This document shows positions 33,171-40,683 of a stretch of DNA of 64,000 nucleotides, one piece after another. The DNA lies in NCBI RefSeq assembly GCF_009696445.1, contig NZ_VULZ01000001.1, positions 186,001 to 250,000 on the forward strand. The letters are read 5' to 3'. This stretch comes from Porcincola intestinalis. GTDB lineage: Bacteria; Bacillota; Clostridia; Lachnospirales; Lachnospiraceae. The translations under genes were made by a program, and so were the position numbers. Each line of letters starts with the position of its first letter. The stretch's first letter is position 1. The notes below the pieces were generated by a model. That model was given only the letters and a program-made list of their open reading frames with translations, was not told where the DNA came from and did not search any database.

Positions 33171-34605
33171 TCATTTCTCCTTGGCTTCTCTTGATTGGAA
33201 ACACCGTAAGCAGCATACAGTCTGCCGTATCCGGTGAGTGCAGGCCCCGCGACTTCATCTGGTCTTTTGACTCTACTTTAACCTTGGCTCCCTGGTATGC
33301 GTACTTCCTTACCGAAAGCTCGCCGACCAGGTCATCGTCATTCGGGAGGACCAGCATCGGCTTCCGGTCATTGCCCATGTCATCGAACGGCTGGATCATC
33401 TCACGGAGCATTCCCATCATGTAGGTAGTGGTGTCGTAGTAAAACTTGTGCCGGATGGTAGCGCCGAAGTGCACAGGCACGATGATCATCGTCTCGTACA
33501 TGACCGAGTCCGCACGTTTGATGGCTCTCAGCTCATCCACGACTCCGCCTCCGACACCGCCATCATCGACTTTGACGTATACCTTTCCCTTGAATCCGTA
33601 GAGATCTTTCAAGGAAATGTATAGCTTCGCGATGTTGCCGGACGTCCATGTGGTGTCCTGTCCCTTGTACCTCTTATAGAAGCGTGCTGCCTCGTTGACC
33701 TTGTACCCGATGACCGTGCTGTCATCTCCGAATCGTGCGATATCTGCTCCGATGTCGATGGAGTACACATCTCCGGGTTTGATCGGAGTTCCCTTCTCGA
33801 TCCGGTCCATCGCTCTTCTGGTCTCTGCGGAGAGCTCCGTGTTGATGGATTGCTCGATCCACGGGAGCGGAATGAATACATCGTCCTCCTGCTTCGGGAA
33901 CTCGCCGGCCACACGGACCCGGAAGACATTTGAGTCCTCTCCGTACATCCGGATGATCTTCTCGATGAAGGCCTTGGACACCCTTGGGCTGTCCCGGCCG
34001 TCGATATGGAAGGTCGAGTACTGCGAGCGGTTCTTGGTGTGGCTCTCGTAGAAGAAGCCGCTCAGCTGCGTCGGGTTCCCGCACATCAGGAGCCTTGACC
34101 CCTCAGTGGATAGAGCACCGAGGATAGGCTCGAATATGCTGTCCTTGACACCGGAGGCCTCGTCGATGATGTAGAGGACGTTGTCCGCATGGAAGCCCTG
34201 AAGGGCATCCGGGTTGGATGCGGTACGTGCGACCGCAAACCACTCTTCCGGGTGGCCTGCCATGTACAGCTTTTCCTTTGTCCAGATCAGGTCATTCTCA
34301 AGGTTCCCGCTGCGGATCCACTTGTAGATCTCTGACCAGAGGATGTCGTAGAGCTGGTGCTGGGTCGGCGCTGTGCACGGCACCTTCGGGAAAGGCCGTG
34401 TGCACATGAACCAGATGACCGTCCATGCCTCGACTGCCGACTTTCCGATACCGTGGCCGGACCTGACAGAGGTCATCTGGTTGTCAGCGACGCTCTGAAG
34501 GATCTTCGCCTGGTTCTTATCCGGCTGCGCGTTGATGCAGTCCCTTGCGAACTCGACCGGATGCTTTGCGTAGTAGCGGATGGCTCTGTCACTCGCTGTG
34601 CTCAT
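33136..34605 (-). CDS. terL: Terminase large subunit
   Basis: 489 residues from MSTASDRAIRYYAKHPVEFA; longer frames run through the small-subunit gene and lack a ribosome site. The ATPase has Walker A RSGHGIGKSAVEAW near residue 45 and Walker B VLYIIDEASGVKD. The nuclease half contains YSIDIGADIARFGDDST with metal-binding aspartates and a late DDGGVGGGVVDEL. It overlaps both neighbours (terS and portal), consistent with tight coupling. Confidence 0.95.
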   Translation of the reverse strand: MSTASDRAIRYYAKHPVEFARDCINAQPDKNQAKILQSVADNQMTSVRSGHGIGKSAVEAWTVIWFMCTRPFPKVPCTAPTQHQLYDILWSEIYKWIRSGNLENDLIWTKEKLYMAGHPEEWFAVARTASNPDALQGFHADNVLYIIDEASGVKDSIFEPILGALSTEGSRLLMCGNPTQLSGFFYESHTKNRSQYSTFHIDGRDSPRVSKAFIEKIIRMYGEDSNVFRVRVAGEFPKQEDDVFIPLPWIEQSINTELSAETRRAMDRIEKGTPIKPGDVYSIDIGADIARFGDDSTVIGYKVNEAARFYKRYKGQDTTWTSGNIAKLYISLKDLYGFKGKVYVKVDDGGVGGGVVDELRAIKRADSVMYETMIIVPVHFGATIRHKFYYDTTTYMMGMLREMIQPFDDMGNDRKPMLVLPNDDDLVGELSVRKYAYQGAKVKVESKDQMKSRGLHSPDTADCMLLTVFPIKRSQGEMNVSGKENQSDK

Positions 34606-35134
34606 CGTCTCCGCCTCCGTCTCCGTCCGGCTGGCTCTCTGTCTGGCTGTCAGGCTTCTCCTGGTCCTCCTGTCCTTCAGGATCCTCATGCTGCGCGTAT
34701 GCGCCGATGATCCGGTCGGCCAGTGAGGACTTGCCCGTCTCGGCCTGCGCCATCTCGCGGTCTCTCTGCTTCTGGTAGTTGAACTGTTTGTTGCGGAACT
34801 TGGAGTCTTCTCTTCGCTCCTCGACTTCATTCAAAGCACGGAAGGCCTGAACGTTTCCCTTGCTGACCTCCAGCATCATGTTGAAGGCTGCAGCCGTTCG
34901 CTGAGTCTGTTCGTTTTCCGGTATCCCAAAGCGCGTCATCGCTTCCTTGAGGGCCTTCTGGTTTGTCCCGACAGGCAGGTCCATCAGAAACTTGATGGTC
35001 TCAGCCATGTCTCTTTTACGTCTTCTTGCTTCCCCTGATGCCTTCCCGGCCTTCCGACTGTCTGCGGAGTGCTGTTCACGAGTTCTCCTCGAGTTGACCT
35101 CCTGGATAGGCATAAGGTTTTCCAGATTTGCCAT
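34589..35134 (-). CDS. terS: Terminase small subunit
   Basis: 181 residues with a basic N-terminal DNA-binding part (RRTREQHSADSRKAGKASGEA), a KALKEAMTRFGIPENEQTQ helix pair, a coiled coil and a low-complexity acidic C-terminus (DGDGGGDDEHSE). It directly precedes terL, overlapping it by 17 bases. It should recognise pac/cos DNA. Confidence 0.82.
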   Translation of the reverse strand: MANLENLMPIQEVNSRRTREQHSADSRKAGKASGEARRRKRDMAETIKFLMDLPVGTNQKALKEAMTRFGIPENEQTQRTAAAFNMMLEVSKGNVQAFRALNEVEERREDSKFRNKQFNYQKQRDREMAQAETGKSSLADRIIGAYAQHEDPEGQEDQEKPDSQTESQPDGDGGGDDEHSE

Positions 35135-35186
35135 GCCTATCCTCCCATTCTATCGGATGCCATATAGGTAAGGCATCGATTCACCC

Positions 35187-35720
35187 TTATGCTTGTATCT
35201 GATCTTCTTCTCCTGTTTTCTCCTCTGTGTCTTCACCTTCGTCGTACAGCTCGCCGACGAACTTGCCTGCGTGCACCGAGTCGCTCGGCCTTATCCCCTT
35301 GGTGGCCCAGTCGATCCCGAACTGGTCGATGATCGTCCGGAACTCCTGGACGTCATGAGGCCGCACGAACATCGAGACCTCTCCGGTCTTCTCGTTCTGC
35401 TTGGCTCCCACATGCAGAAGCTCATGGTAGAGGAGGATCCTGTATTCCTTCTCGGTGAAGTGAGCGAATTCGCAGGTGTTCTGGTAGACCGTGATCAGGA
35501 AGTCGAACGGTACGAACTCCTGCTTGTAGAACTCAGACACCTTCCGGCAGTCTGCAAATACAGCCATCCCGTCGTGCTTCTTCAGTTTGTTCGAGGTGAG
35601 GAAACCGATCGTAAGACCCAGCTCAGTGATGAACTGCAGGTCCGCGTGTCCATCTATGATCTCTTTTCCCATCTTCGAGAACTCGTCAGACAGGTAAGCT
35701 CTTTCCGGTTCCTTGCTCAT
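35187..35720 (-). CDS. Putative phage metallopeptidase
   Basis: The 177-residue protein carries a clear zinc-protease motif, LLYHELLHVG (HExxH) near residue 100, downstream of a YRI strand, plus GMAVFADCRKV in the first half. It matches the 'putative phage metallopeptidase' family found near terminase genes. The substrate is unknown; processing of a phage structural or host protein is possible. Confidence 0.85.
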   Translation of the reverse strand: MSKEPERAYLSDEFSKMGKEIIDGHADLQFITELGLTIGFLTSNKLKKHDGMAVFADCRKVSEFYKQEFVPFDFLITVYQNTCEFAHFTEKEYRILLYHELLHVGAKQNEKTGEVSMFVRPHDVQEFRTIIDQFGIDWATKGIRPSDSVHAGKFVGELYDEGEDTEEKTGEEDQIQA

Positions 35721-35725
35721 GCTTC

Positions 35726-35938
35726 CTACTCACCTCCTCCTTCACCGATGTTTCCGTCTTTGAATAAATCATTAATAAATAAGCCATCATGCACATCATC
35801 TACCGGTGCGCTGATATCCTGTGCTATCCGCAGGAGCTCTTTTGCGTCTCTCGGTGATATGTGTGATGGCTTCGTCGATCCAAGTGACTCGAGTGCCTTC
35901 TTGGTGAGGTATCCGGCCACCTTCCCGTGGTCAATCAT
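35726..35938 (-). CDS. Small phage protein
   Basis: A 70-residue protein with a helical N-terminus (HGKVAGYLTKKALESLG) and a Gly/Glu tail. It overlaps the end of the methylase gene by 8 bases. I recognise no family. Position suggests that it is made with the packaging proteins. Confidence 0.55.
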   Translation of the reverse strand: MIDHGKVAGYLTKKALESLGSTKPSHISPRDAKELLRIAQDISAPVDDVHDGLFINDLFKDGNIGEGGGE

Positions 35939-37331
35939 CTCCGGTCACAGAGGTGTCCTGGTAGGACAGGTCTGCCTCCGTTGGCTGGTAGAGCTCCAGG
36001 CACGGAATCTCTTTTCCGTCCCGTATGCACACGACGTCATCCGTCGCCTGTCTCAGAGCAATGTACCTCCGGACGATGGCGGACGCGTATTTCGGGTCAA
36101 GCTCCATCGTGTAGCAGATGCGGTCAAGCTGTTCGGCTGCGATCAGTGTGCTGCCTGATCCCCCGAAGAGGTCGATCACGATCCCGTTTTCCTGACTGCT
36201 CATCCGCATCGGGTAGGCGATCAGGTCCAGCGGCTTCATGGTCGGATGCAGCTTGCTCTGTCTCGGCTTGTCGAACTCCCAGACCGTTGTCTGTGTCCGG
36301 TCGCCGTAGAACTTATGCTTGCCTGTGTCCTTGAAGCAGTAGAGCACCGGCTCATGTCTCATCTGGTAGTCCATCCGGCCTAGTACCAGACTGTTTTTGA
36401 CCCAGATGCAGGTAGTGGAGTAGTGGAATCCTGCATTCACAGCCGCATTGTAGAAGTTCACCTTCTCCGCATCGGAGTGAAATATATAACAGGCTCCTCC
36501 GTCTGCAAGTGCGGAATACATGTTCTTGCAGGCATCGAGCAGGAAGGCGTAGAACTTCTGGCTGTCATCCCAGGAGTCGTTGACGATCGTCATTCCGGTC
36601 CCGCCCTTGTAGGAGCAGTTATACGGCGGATCGGTAATGCACAGGTTCGCTCTCTTACCGTCCATCAGCTTGCTGACGTCATCCTCCTTCGTGGAGTCTC
36701 CGCAGAGCAGCCTATGTCTCCCGAGCCGCCATATCTCTCCTGGTTTCACAAAGGCTTCAGCCTCAAGGGCTGAGTCAATGTCGAACTCATCATCGCTGAC
36801 CTGTTTCTGCTCGTCGTCCGGAAGGGAGTTCAGGAGCTTCGTCAGCTCCTCGTCGCTGTATCCGGACAGCTCCAGCGGGATGCTGTCATCCGCGCTGAGA
36901 TCCTTGAGCACATCGGCCAGTGTCTTGTCATCCATCTCGGCCAGTTCCGCTATCCGGTTGTCAGCTACCATGTCGGCCCATTCCTCTGCCTCGGTAGCGT
37001 ACTCCTGATAGTCGACCGGTACCTTACTGCAGCCGATCAGTTTTGCTGCCTGGTATCTTCCGTGGCCTTTCACGATGAATCCTGATCTTTTACTCACAGT
37101 AATTGGCTGACGCCACCCGTTGCCCTTGATGATCTCACCGAGGAGCTTCAGCTGGCTCTCCGGATGTGTGTTCGGGTTCCGTGGATTTTCCACCAGGCTC
37201 TCAACCGGCACCAGTGCATCATACCCGCAGTAGACGGCGAATCCCTCGGGAGTCACCGCTCTTGGCGATGCAGCCGACTGGAACCCGCCGTCCCCGCTCA
37301 ACTGTGAACTGCCTTCCTGCTGTTCTGGCAT
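35931..37331 (-). CDS. ParB-domain DNA methyltransferase
   Basis: 466 residues from MPEQQEGSSQLSGDGG, with AGAGGGGGCGG as ribosome site; a longer frame exists but reads through a duplicated segment. Residues 35-130 are a ParB/Srx-like nuclease domain (LVENPRNPNTHPESQ, KGHGRYQAAKLIG). The C-terminal half is a DNA methylase: motif IV DPPYNCSYKG comes before motif I DLFGGSGST, so the class is beta (N6-adenine or N4-cytosine). It probably protects phage DNA from host restriction. It is the first gene of the late operon. Confidence 0.92.
   Translation of the reverse strand: MPEQQEGSSQLSGDGGFQSAASPRAVTPEGFAVYCGYDALVPVESLVENPRNPNTHPESQLKLLGEIIKGNGWRQPITVSKRSGFIVKGHGRYQAAKLIGCSKVPVDYQEYATEAEEWADMVADNRIAELAEMDDKTLADVLKDLSADDSIPLELSGYSDEELTKLLNSLPDDEQKQVSDDEFDIDSALEAEAFVKPGEIWRLGRHRLLCGDSTKEDDVSKLMDGKRANLCITDPPYNCSYKGGTGMTIVNDSWDDSQKFYAFLLDACKNMYSALADGGACYIFHSDAEKVNFYNAAVNAGFHYSTTCIWVKNSLVLGRMDYQMRHEPVLYCFKDTGKHKFYGDRTQTTVWEFDKPRQSKLHPTMKPLDLIAYPMRMSSQENGIVIDLFGGSGSTLIAAEQLDRICYTMELDPKYASAIVRRYIALRQATDDVVCIRDGKEIPCLELYQPTEADLSYQDTSVTGDD
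37187..37228 (-). repeat. 42-bp direct repeat, copy inside methylase gene
   Basis: On the coding strand this encodes GYDALVPVESLVE at the start of the ParB domain. An identical 42-bp copy lies 166 bp away, just before the methylase start codon. Confidence 0.9.
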
Positions 37332-37352
37332 ATCAATACCGCCCCCTCTCTC

Positions 37353-37394
37353 TTTCCACCAGGCTCTCAACCGGCACCAGTGCATCATACCCGC
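37353..37394 (-). repeat. 42-bp direct repeat, copy upstream of methylase gene
   Basis: It is identical to the intragenic copy. In the frame that encodes GYDALVPVESLVE, the copy continues as R-E-R-G-R-Y-stop, and upstream codons of the same frame read ...DLYGRYRTKVRYITDPAIAVS. It looks like the 3' end of a small open frame or the scar of a lost upstream gene copy. Confidence 0.85.
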
Positions 37395-37582
37395 TCACTG
37401 CAATGGCGGGATCAGTGATGTACCTCACTTTCGTTCTGTACCGGCCGTAGAGATCACTCGTAACCGAGAGGAGTACTCACACACGGCATCGTCTTTATCC
37501 GCAGCATATGGAGATCCCGATGGAGGCTCGATACTCCCCGGAATCCCATACGCCACACACATCAACCAATCTGGAGGGCATG

Positions 37583-37622
37583 AAAAAACCGGAAGACGTA
37601 ATGCTCTCCGTCTCCCGGTTTC
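37583..37622 (-). terminator. Terminator-like hairpin at the start of the late operon
   Basis: On the minus strand AAACCGGGAGACG and CGTCTTCCGGTTT form a stem of about 13 bp (one mismatch), followed by TTTTTT. It would stop early transcripts coming through the DUF1492 gene. It also lies only a few bases after a candidate late promoter, so late transcription would have to pass it. The region between it and the methylase start (37332-37582) has no supported gene. Confidence 0.78.
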
Positions 37623-37632
37623 CCACGATGCC

Positions 37633-37691
37633 ATCATAGCACAGATTGTTTGGACAAATGTGGGATATTTCCGGACATTTGTGGGATATTT
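37633..37691 (-). promoter_or_regulatory. Candidate late promoter with two 21-bp-spaced activator repeats
   Basis: On the minus strand an extended -10 TGCTATGAT lies at 37641-37633 with no recognisable -35. At and upstream of the -35 position are two direct repeats (plus strand GGACAAATGTGGGATATTT at 37652-37670 and GGACATTTGTGGGATATTT at 37673-37691) with a 21-bp period, two helical turns. This layout suits an activator that touches RNA polymerase. The DUF1492/ArpU-like gene just upstream is a good candidate for the activator. Confidence 0.55.
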
Positions 37692-37716
37692 TGTGCCATC
37701 TTTTCATTTCTGACCC

Positions 37717-38199
37717 TTATTTCCGCTTTCTTCCTGACCAGTTCTTTGATCGCTCCGGAGCCGTGAAAGTAACCACCCTCCGGAAGCTTCTCCGGTACCT
37801 CCGCTCGAATTCCCCGAGTGCGATCCCGATCAGCTTCCTGACGTAGTCCTCCGCATAGCTCATCTCGGAGGCAATGTCGGAGTTGTCTTTGAGTTCGACA
37901 TATTTCGAATAAAGGACCTGGACATGACGGATATCCGGGAGGCCCTGGATCTGGTTGATGATCTGGTGCCTTATCTCGATGTTCCGCTCGATGTCCTCCT
38001 GGATCTCCTTCTCTATCTCGATGCACCGGATTACGAGGTCAGGCATGCGGTCGGTCGGAGAGGACTGCACCCGGTCGGAGTCGTATGCCATAGCCCTGAT
38101 ACCGGACGCCTCGTTCCGGATCCGTTCCAGCTCTCCCTGTTTCTGAGCGATTCTGAGAGTCAGTATTTTAATCTGTCCTAGATATTCGCTTGCCCTCAC
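37717..38199 (-). CDS. DUF1492/ArpU-like phage transcriptional regulator
   Basis: 160 residues. The first 100 residues are a coiled coil (LRIAQKQGELERIRNEA, EIEKEIQEDIERN) and residues 110-140 resemble a sigma-70 region-4 type HTH (LKDNSDIASEMSYAEDYVRKLIG), followed by a basic tail. This is the plan of DUF1492 proteins, thought to drive late gene expression in Firmicutes phages. It is the last early gene, and the putative late promoter lies directly downstream. Confidence 0.75.
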   Translation of the reverse strand: MRASEYLGQIKILTLRIAQKQGELERIRNEASGIRAMAYDSDRVQSSPTDRMPDLVIRCIEIEKEIQEDIERNIEIRHQIINQIQGLPDIRHVQVLYSKYVELKDNSDIASEMSYAEDYVRKLIGIALGEFERRYRRSFRRVVTFTAPERSKNWSGRKRK

Positions 38200-38203
38200 C
38201 GAC

Positions 38204-38515
38204 TTACTCCTTCTTCCCTATCAGTTTCATAAAGTCATCGAGACGTAACGTAACCATCCACTCGCTCCGGTTCTTCCGGTGCATGACGACCGGCGTTTCT
38301 CCTTCCCTGGCGTCGTGTACCGACTGCTTCATGGCGGCCTCAATGTTCAAATGTTCGTTACGTTTTATTTCAAAATGAAGACCCGGAGTCCCGATAACAT
38401 CCGCATCTCCATTAGCCCCACAGTATTGCTGTCCTCTTCTTGCATCAAACCCATATTGTTGAAGTATGTGAGCGGCTTCAATTTCTCCCCTCTTCCCTTT
38501 TTCTCGGCTATTCAT
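38204..38515 (-). CDS. Holliday-junction-resolvase-like nuclease (PD-(D/E)XK)
   Basis: 103 residues. The nuclease core shows KGKRGEIEAAHILQQYGF (catalytic Glu), GDADVIGTPGLHFEIKRNE (D...E-x-K) and a C-terminal strand DFMKLIG. This matches small phage Holliday-junction resolvases and related archaeal Hjc enzymes, which cut branched DNA before packaging. Confidence 0.85.
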   Translation of the reverse strand: MNSREKGKRGEIEAAHILQQYGFDARRGQQYCGANGDADVIGTPGLHFEIKRNEHLNIEAAMKQSVHDAREGETPVVMHRKNRSEWMVTLRLDDFMKLIGKKE

Positions 38516-38530
38516 TGCAATATCTCCATC

Positions 38531-39055
38531 TTAAACCTTTGTATTTTTTCCCTTTTTTGATTGACTGATATATTCCAGATGGATCATACCCGTCTTTTTC
38601 GCCCATTTTATTGCCTCATATCTTACTGTTTTGCTGTCTCCTACTCCTTCAACAGGTTTTCTATTCTTAATATTTAACCGTTGCGGGAGTGTCCCGTAAT
38701 TCATATTATATTTTCTATCGCACCATTCTAGGTTACTTGGGATATTGTTTCTTGGGTTTTCATCCTTATGATTAATTTCTGTTTTATGAATCGGATCGTC
38801 ATTTTTAACAAAAGCTTCTGCAACTATTCTATGAACAGAAATTCTTTTTCTTACGTTTTCTTTAGAAAGCATGACACTTATTCGTCCTATTTTGCTCTCG
38901 GATTGAGACATGATTCTTTCTCTTACTTCTCGTCTGCTTTCTTTCCCATTTCTAGATAAAAATCTTGCATGTCCTTCTACTCTTTTTATTCTCCCAAGTG
39001 AAGAAACTTCATAAACGCCTTCGTACCCTTTGACCGGTCTCCATTCTTCCTGCAT
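38531..39055 (-). CDS. HNH homing endonuclease with NUMOD4 domain
   Basis: 174 residues. The start EEWRPVKGYEGVYEVSSLGRI is a NUMOD4 DNA-binding module. The HNH core follows in SVHRIVAEAFVKND...TEINHKDENPRNNIPSNLEWC with the expected His and Asn residues. The coding DNA is markedly richer in A and T than its neighbours. It sits as a free-standing gene among GC-richer early genes, so it is probably a recently acquired selfish element. No intron borders are evident. Confidence 0.9.
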   Translation of the reverse strand: MQEEWRPVKGYEGVYEVSSLGRIKRVEGHARFLSRNGKESRREVRERIMSQSESKIGRISVMLSKENVRKRISVHRIVAEAFVKNDDPIHKTEINHKDENPRNNIPSNLEWCDRKYNMNYGTLPQRLNIKNRKPVEGVGDSKTVRYEAIKWAKKTGMIHLEYISQSKKGKNTKV

Positions 39056-39150
39056 TTATTTTTATCCTTCTTGGCTCTCTTCTCTTCCTGTTCCCGTCTC
39101 CAGTTCTCCAGATACCTCATCTGATCTTCGTCATCGGCTGGTGTATTCAT
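38986..39150 (-). CDS. Possible small basic phage protein overlapping the HNH start
   Basis: A 54-codon frame with a fair ribosome site (AAGGGAG) that starts MNTPADDEDQMRYLENW and is rich in Arg, Lys and Glu. Its first 32 codons have the GC-rich style of the neighbouring early genes. Its last 22 lie inside the HNH gene in another frame. It may be an older gene whose 3' end was replaced by the HNH insertion. Confidence 0.35.
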   Translation of the reverse strand: MNTPADDEDQMRYLENWRREQEEKRAKKDKNKCRKNGDRSKGTKAFMKFLHLGE

Positions 39151-39178
39151 CGGTCTCATCTCCCTTCTCCATACTCCG

Positions 39179-39319
39179 TCAGTCCTTAAAGTGTTTCCAG
39201 TGTATCCGCAGGAGAAAGAGCGCCAGGCTGAATCCTATCCCGCAGAAGAGAAGCGCAATGTCTTCGAGGATCCTGTTCCCGAATTTCAATGCCTTGTGAT
39301 AGATCTCGTACCTTACCAT
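39179..39319 (-). CDS. Small single-pass membrane protein
   Basis: 46 residues (MVRYEIYHKALKFGNRILED, a hydrophobic helix ALLFCGIGFSLALFLLRI, then a basic end WKHFKD). The start overlaps the stop of the upstream Cys-rich gene, which suggests coupling. Function is unknown. Confidence 0.5.
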   Translation of the reverse strand: MVRYEIYHKALKFGNRILEDIALLFCGIGFSLALFLLRIHWKHFKD

Positions 39320-39510
39320 CTCTCTTCCGTACCTCCCTTATTTGTGGCATCCGGCTCCCCATCCCGGCAGTAGAAATTCCATTCCGTAGTGCTGTGCGGC
39401 TTGGTGCAGAATCCGTACTTGTATCCGGTCGCAGGGCTCGGGTCCTTCCAGTACTTGCAGCGCTTACAGATCGTGATGTCCTTCGTTTCACTCTTTTCCA
39501 TCTCCTGCAC
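39313..39510 (-). CDS. Small cysteine-rich protein
   Basis: 65 residues with CKRCKYWKDPS, YGFCTKPHST and FYCRDGEP, which give four to five cysteines likely to hold zinc. A start at residue 4 (MEKSETKD) is also possible. It belongs to the same class as the 84-residue 'CKACKFW' protein about 1 kb upstream. No function is known. Confidence 0.6.
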   Translation of the reverse strand: MQEMEKSETKDITICKRCKYWKDPSPATGYKYGFCTKPHSTTEWNFYCRDGEPDATNKGGTEERW

Positions 39511-39516
39511 CTCCCC

Positions 39517-39783
39517 TCAATTTGAAGCATCCATAGGTTTGAAATGCTCAGCACATCGGAAGAATATCCCGATGATGTCCTGAATCATGTCGTAGTCTGT
39601 ATCCCAGACACCTCCGGTCTCCTTCGGGCTCATCTGGATGATGGAACCATACGTTCCTACGATCGTGACATATTCCCGTCCGCTTCTGGTCATCTTGTAG
39701 GTTATCTTTCTAAGGAGCTTCTTCCCCGCGTCGGTGTCCTGTAACTCCTTGCAAAGATCCTGGCACACTTTTGATCTCTCCAT
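39517..39783 (-). CDS. Hypothetical early phage protein
   Basis: 88 residues from MERSKVCQDLCKELQDTDAG; a longer frame exists but reads through the next gene. The central segment (YKMTRSGREYVTIVGTYGSI) suggests a small alpha/beta domain. I recognise no family. Confidence 0.5.
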   Translation of the reverse strand: MERSKVCQDLCKELQDTDAGKKLLRKITYKMTRSGREYVTIVGTYGSIIQMSPKETGGVWDTDYDMIQDIIGIFFRCAEHFKPMDASN

Positions 39784-39787
39784 ATGC

Positions 39788-40009
39788 TCAGCTCCATCCT
39801 TCCCATCGCGGGAGCTTCTGGCCGCACTCACGGCAGTAGTGATCAAACATCGTGATTGTGCTGCCGCAGGTCGGGCACTTGAAGCTCCTCCGGACATTGG
39901 GAGCTGTCTGCTTCTTCACGGCATCGATCGCGATAGAGAGCGCCGTTTTGACCTGCACGCTGTCGCTGTCAGCCATCACGTATTCCAACATCGTCACCGG
40001 ATCAAGCAT
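39788..40009 (-). CDS. Zinc-ribbon protein
   Basis: 73 residues. The C-terminal half has FKCPTCGSTI and HYCRECGQKL, two CxxC pairs of a zinc ribbon. The N-terminal half is a helix pair (MLEYVMADSDSVQVKTAL). It is one of several such proteins in this early region. Confidence 0.6.
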   Translation of the reverse strand: MLDPVTMLEYVMADSDSVQVKTALSIAIDAVKKQTAPNVRRSFKCPTCGSTITMFDHYCRECGQKLPRWEGWS

Positions 40010-40034
40010 GTCCCCTTATCTCCTTCCCCTTCAG

Positions 40035-40202
40035 TTACTTTTTCGGTCCTCGTGTATGAGTGATTCTCCAGTCGCAGGGACCTGCAACTTCATCGGTTCT
40101 CAGTCCGTTCTTCTCACAGAACGGGTCGAACGGACATTTTATGCAGGCGCTGTACTCGAAGTCCCCTTCCTGGTCCTTCGGAACGTGCTGCCATTGATAC
40201 AT
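40035..40202 (-). CDS. Small cysteine-containing phage protein
   Basis: 55 residues from MYQWQHVPKDQEGDF, with CIKCPFDPFCEKNG and GPCDWRITHTRG. Four to five cysteines are spaced as in small metal-binding phage proteins. Reading frame and codon use match the neighbouring genes. Confidence 0.5.
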   Translation of the reverse strand: MYQWQHVPKDQEGDFEYSACIKCPFDPFCEKNGLRTDEVAGPCDWRITHTRGPKK

Positions 40203-40211
40203 AGCGGTCGC

Positions 40212-40358
40212 TCACTGATGCTTCACAACAAAATCGACTGCTGGATCCTTCCAGCATTTCGCGCCGCATTTAGGACAGGTTGTCAGTTCCCAGTCCTTAT
40301 GCCCCTGCGGTACATTCCGGAGAAGCGGCATCAGAACCACCCCTCCACGATCTGACAT
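40212..40358 (-). CDS. Small zinc-ribbon-like protein
   Basis: 48 residues containing TTCPKCGAKCWKDP, followed by AVDFVVKHQ. A shorter start at the internal MPLLRNVPQ is possible. It fits tightly between neighbours on the same strand. Confidence 0.45.
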   Translation of the reverse strand: MSDRGGVVLMPLLRNVPQGHKDWELTTCPKCGAKCWKDPAVDFVVKHQ

Positions 40359-40428
40359 TTTTCTCTGTGTTATGTTAATCTGCACTTTCGGCCCCTCCTA
40401 CAGTTCTGCCACCAGTCCATCGCTTTTG

Positions 40429-40683
40429 TCACAACTTCACCTCATTACAATCGGCTATTGCCATATTCAAAATACCCAGTTTTTTCTTTGCCGCCTTTTC
40501 GAATGCGCCAGCTTCGAGCAGAGGGCATGTCGGATGCCGTGTTTTATCGTTTGACAATTCGTCGCCAATATAGTAATTAGTAACAGCACATCGGCACGTG
40601 AATTGCTCATATTGATATTCGCCCTGCTTCCAAAATTTACACGCTTTACAGCTTTTCGGCATTGGTATGTCAATCTGAATCAT
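40429..40683 (-). CDS. Small cysteine-rich protein
   Basis: 84 residues with CKACKFWKQGEYQYEQFTCR, then RHPTCPLLEAGAFEKA. The 'C-x-x-C-x-F/Y-W' opening is shared with the 65-residue protein near 39.4 kb, so the two are probably relatives. The DNA is AT-richer than the surrounding early genes. Confidence 0.6.
   Translation of the reverse strand: MIQIDIPMPKSCKACKFWKQGEYQYEQFTCRCAVTNYYIGDELSNDKTRHPTCPLLEAGAFEKAAKKKLGILNMAIADCNEVKL

Noticed and set aside
37425-37707. Two overlapping minus-strand frames across the late promoter region
   Set aside because: Their sequence is explained by the 21-bp repeats, the -10 element and the terminator; no ribosome site or domain supports them.
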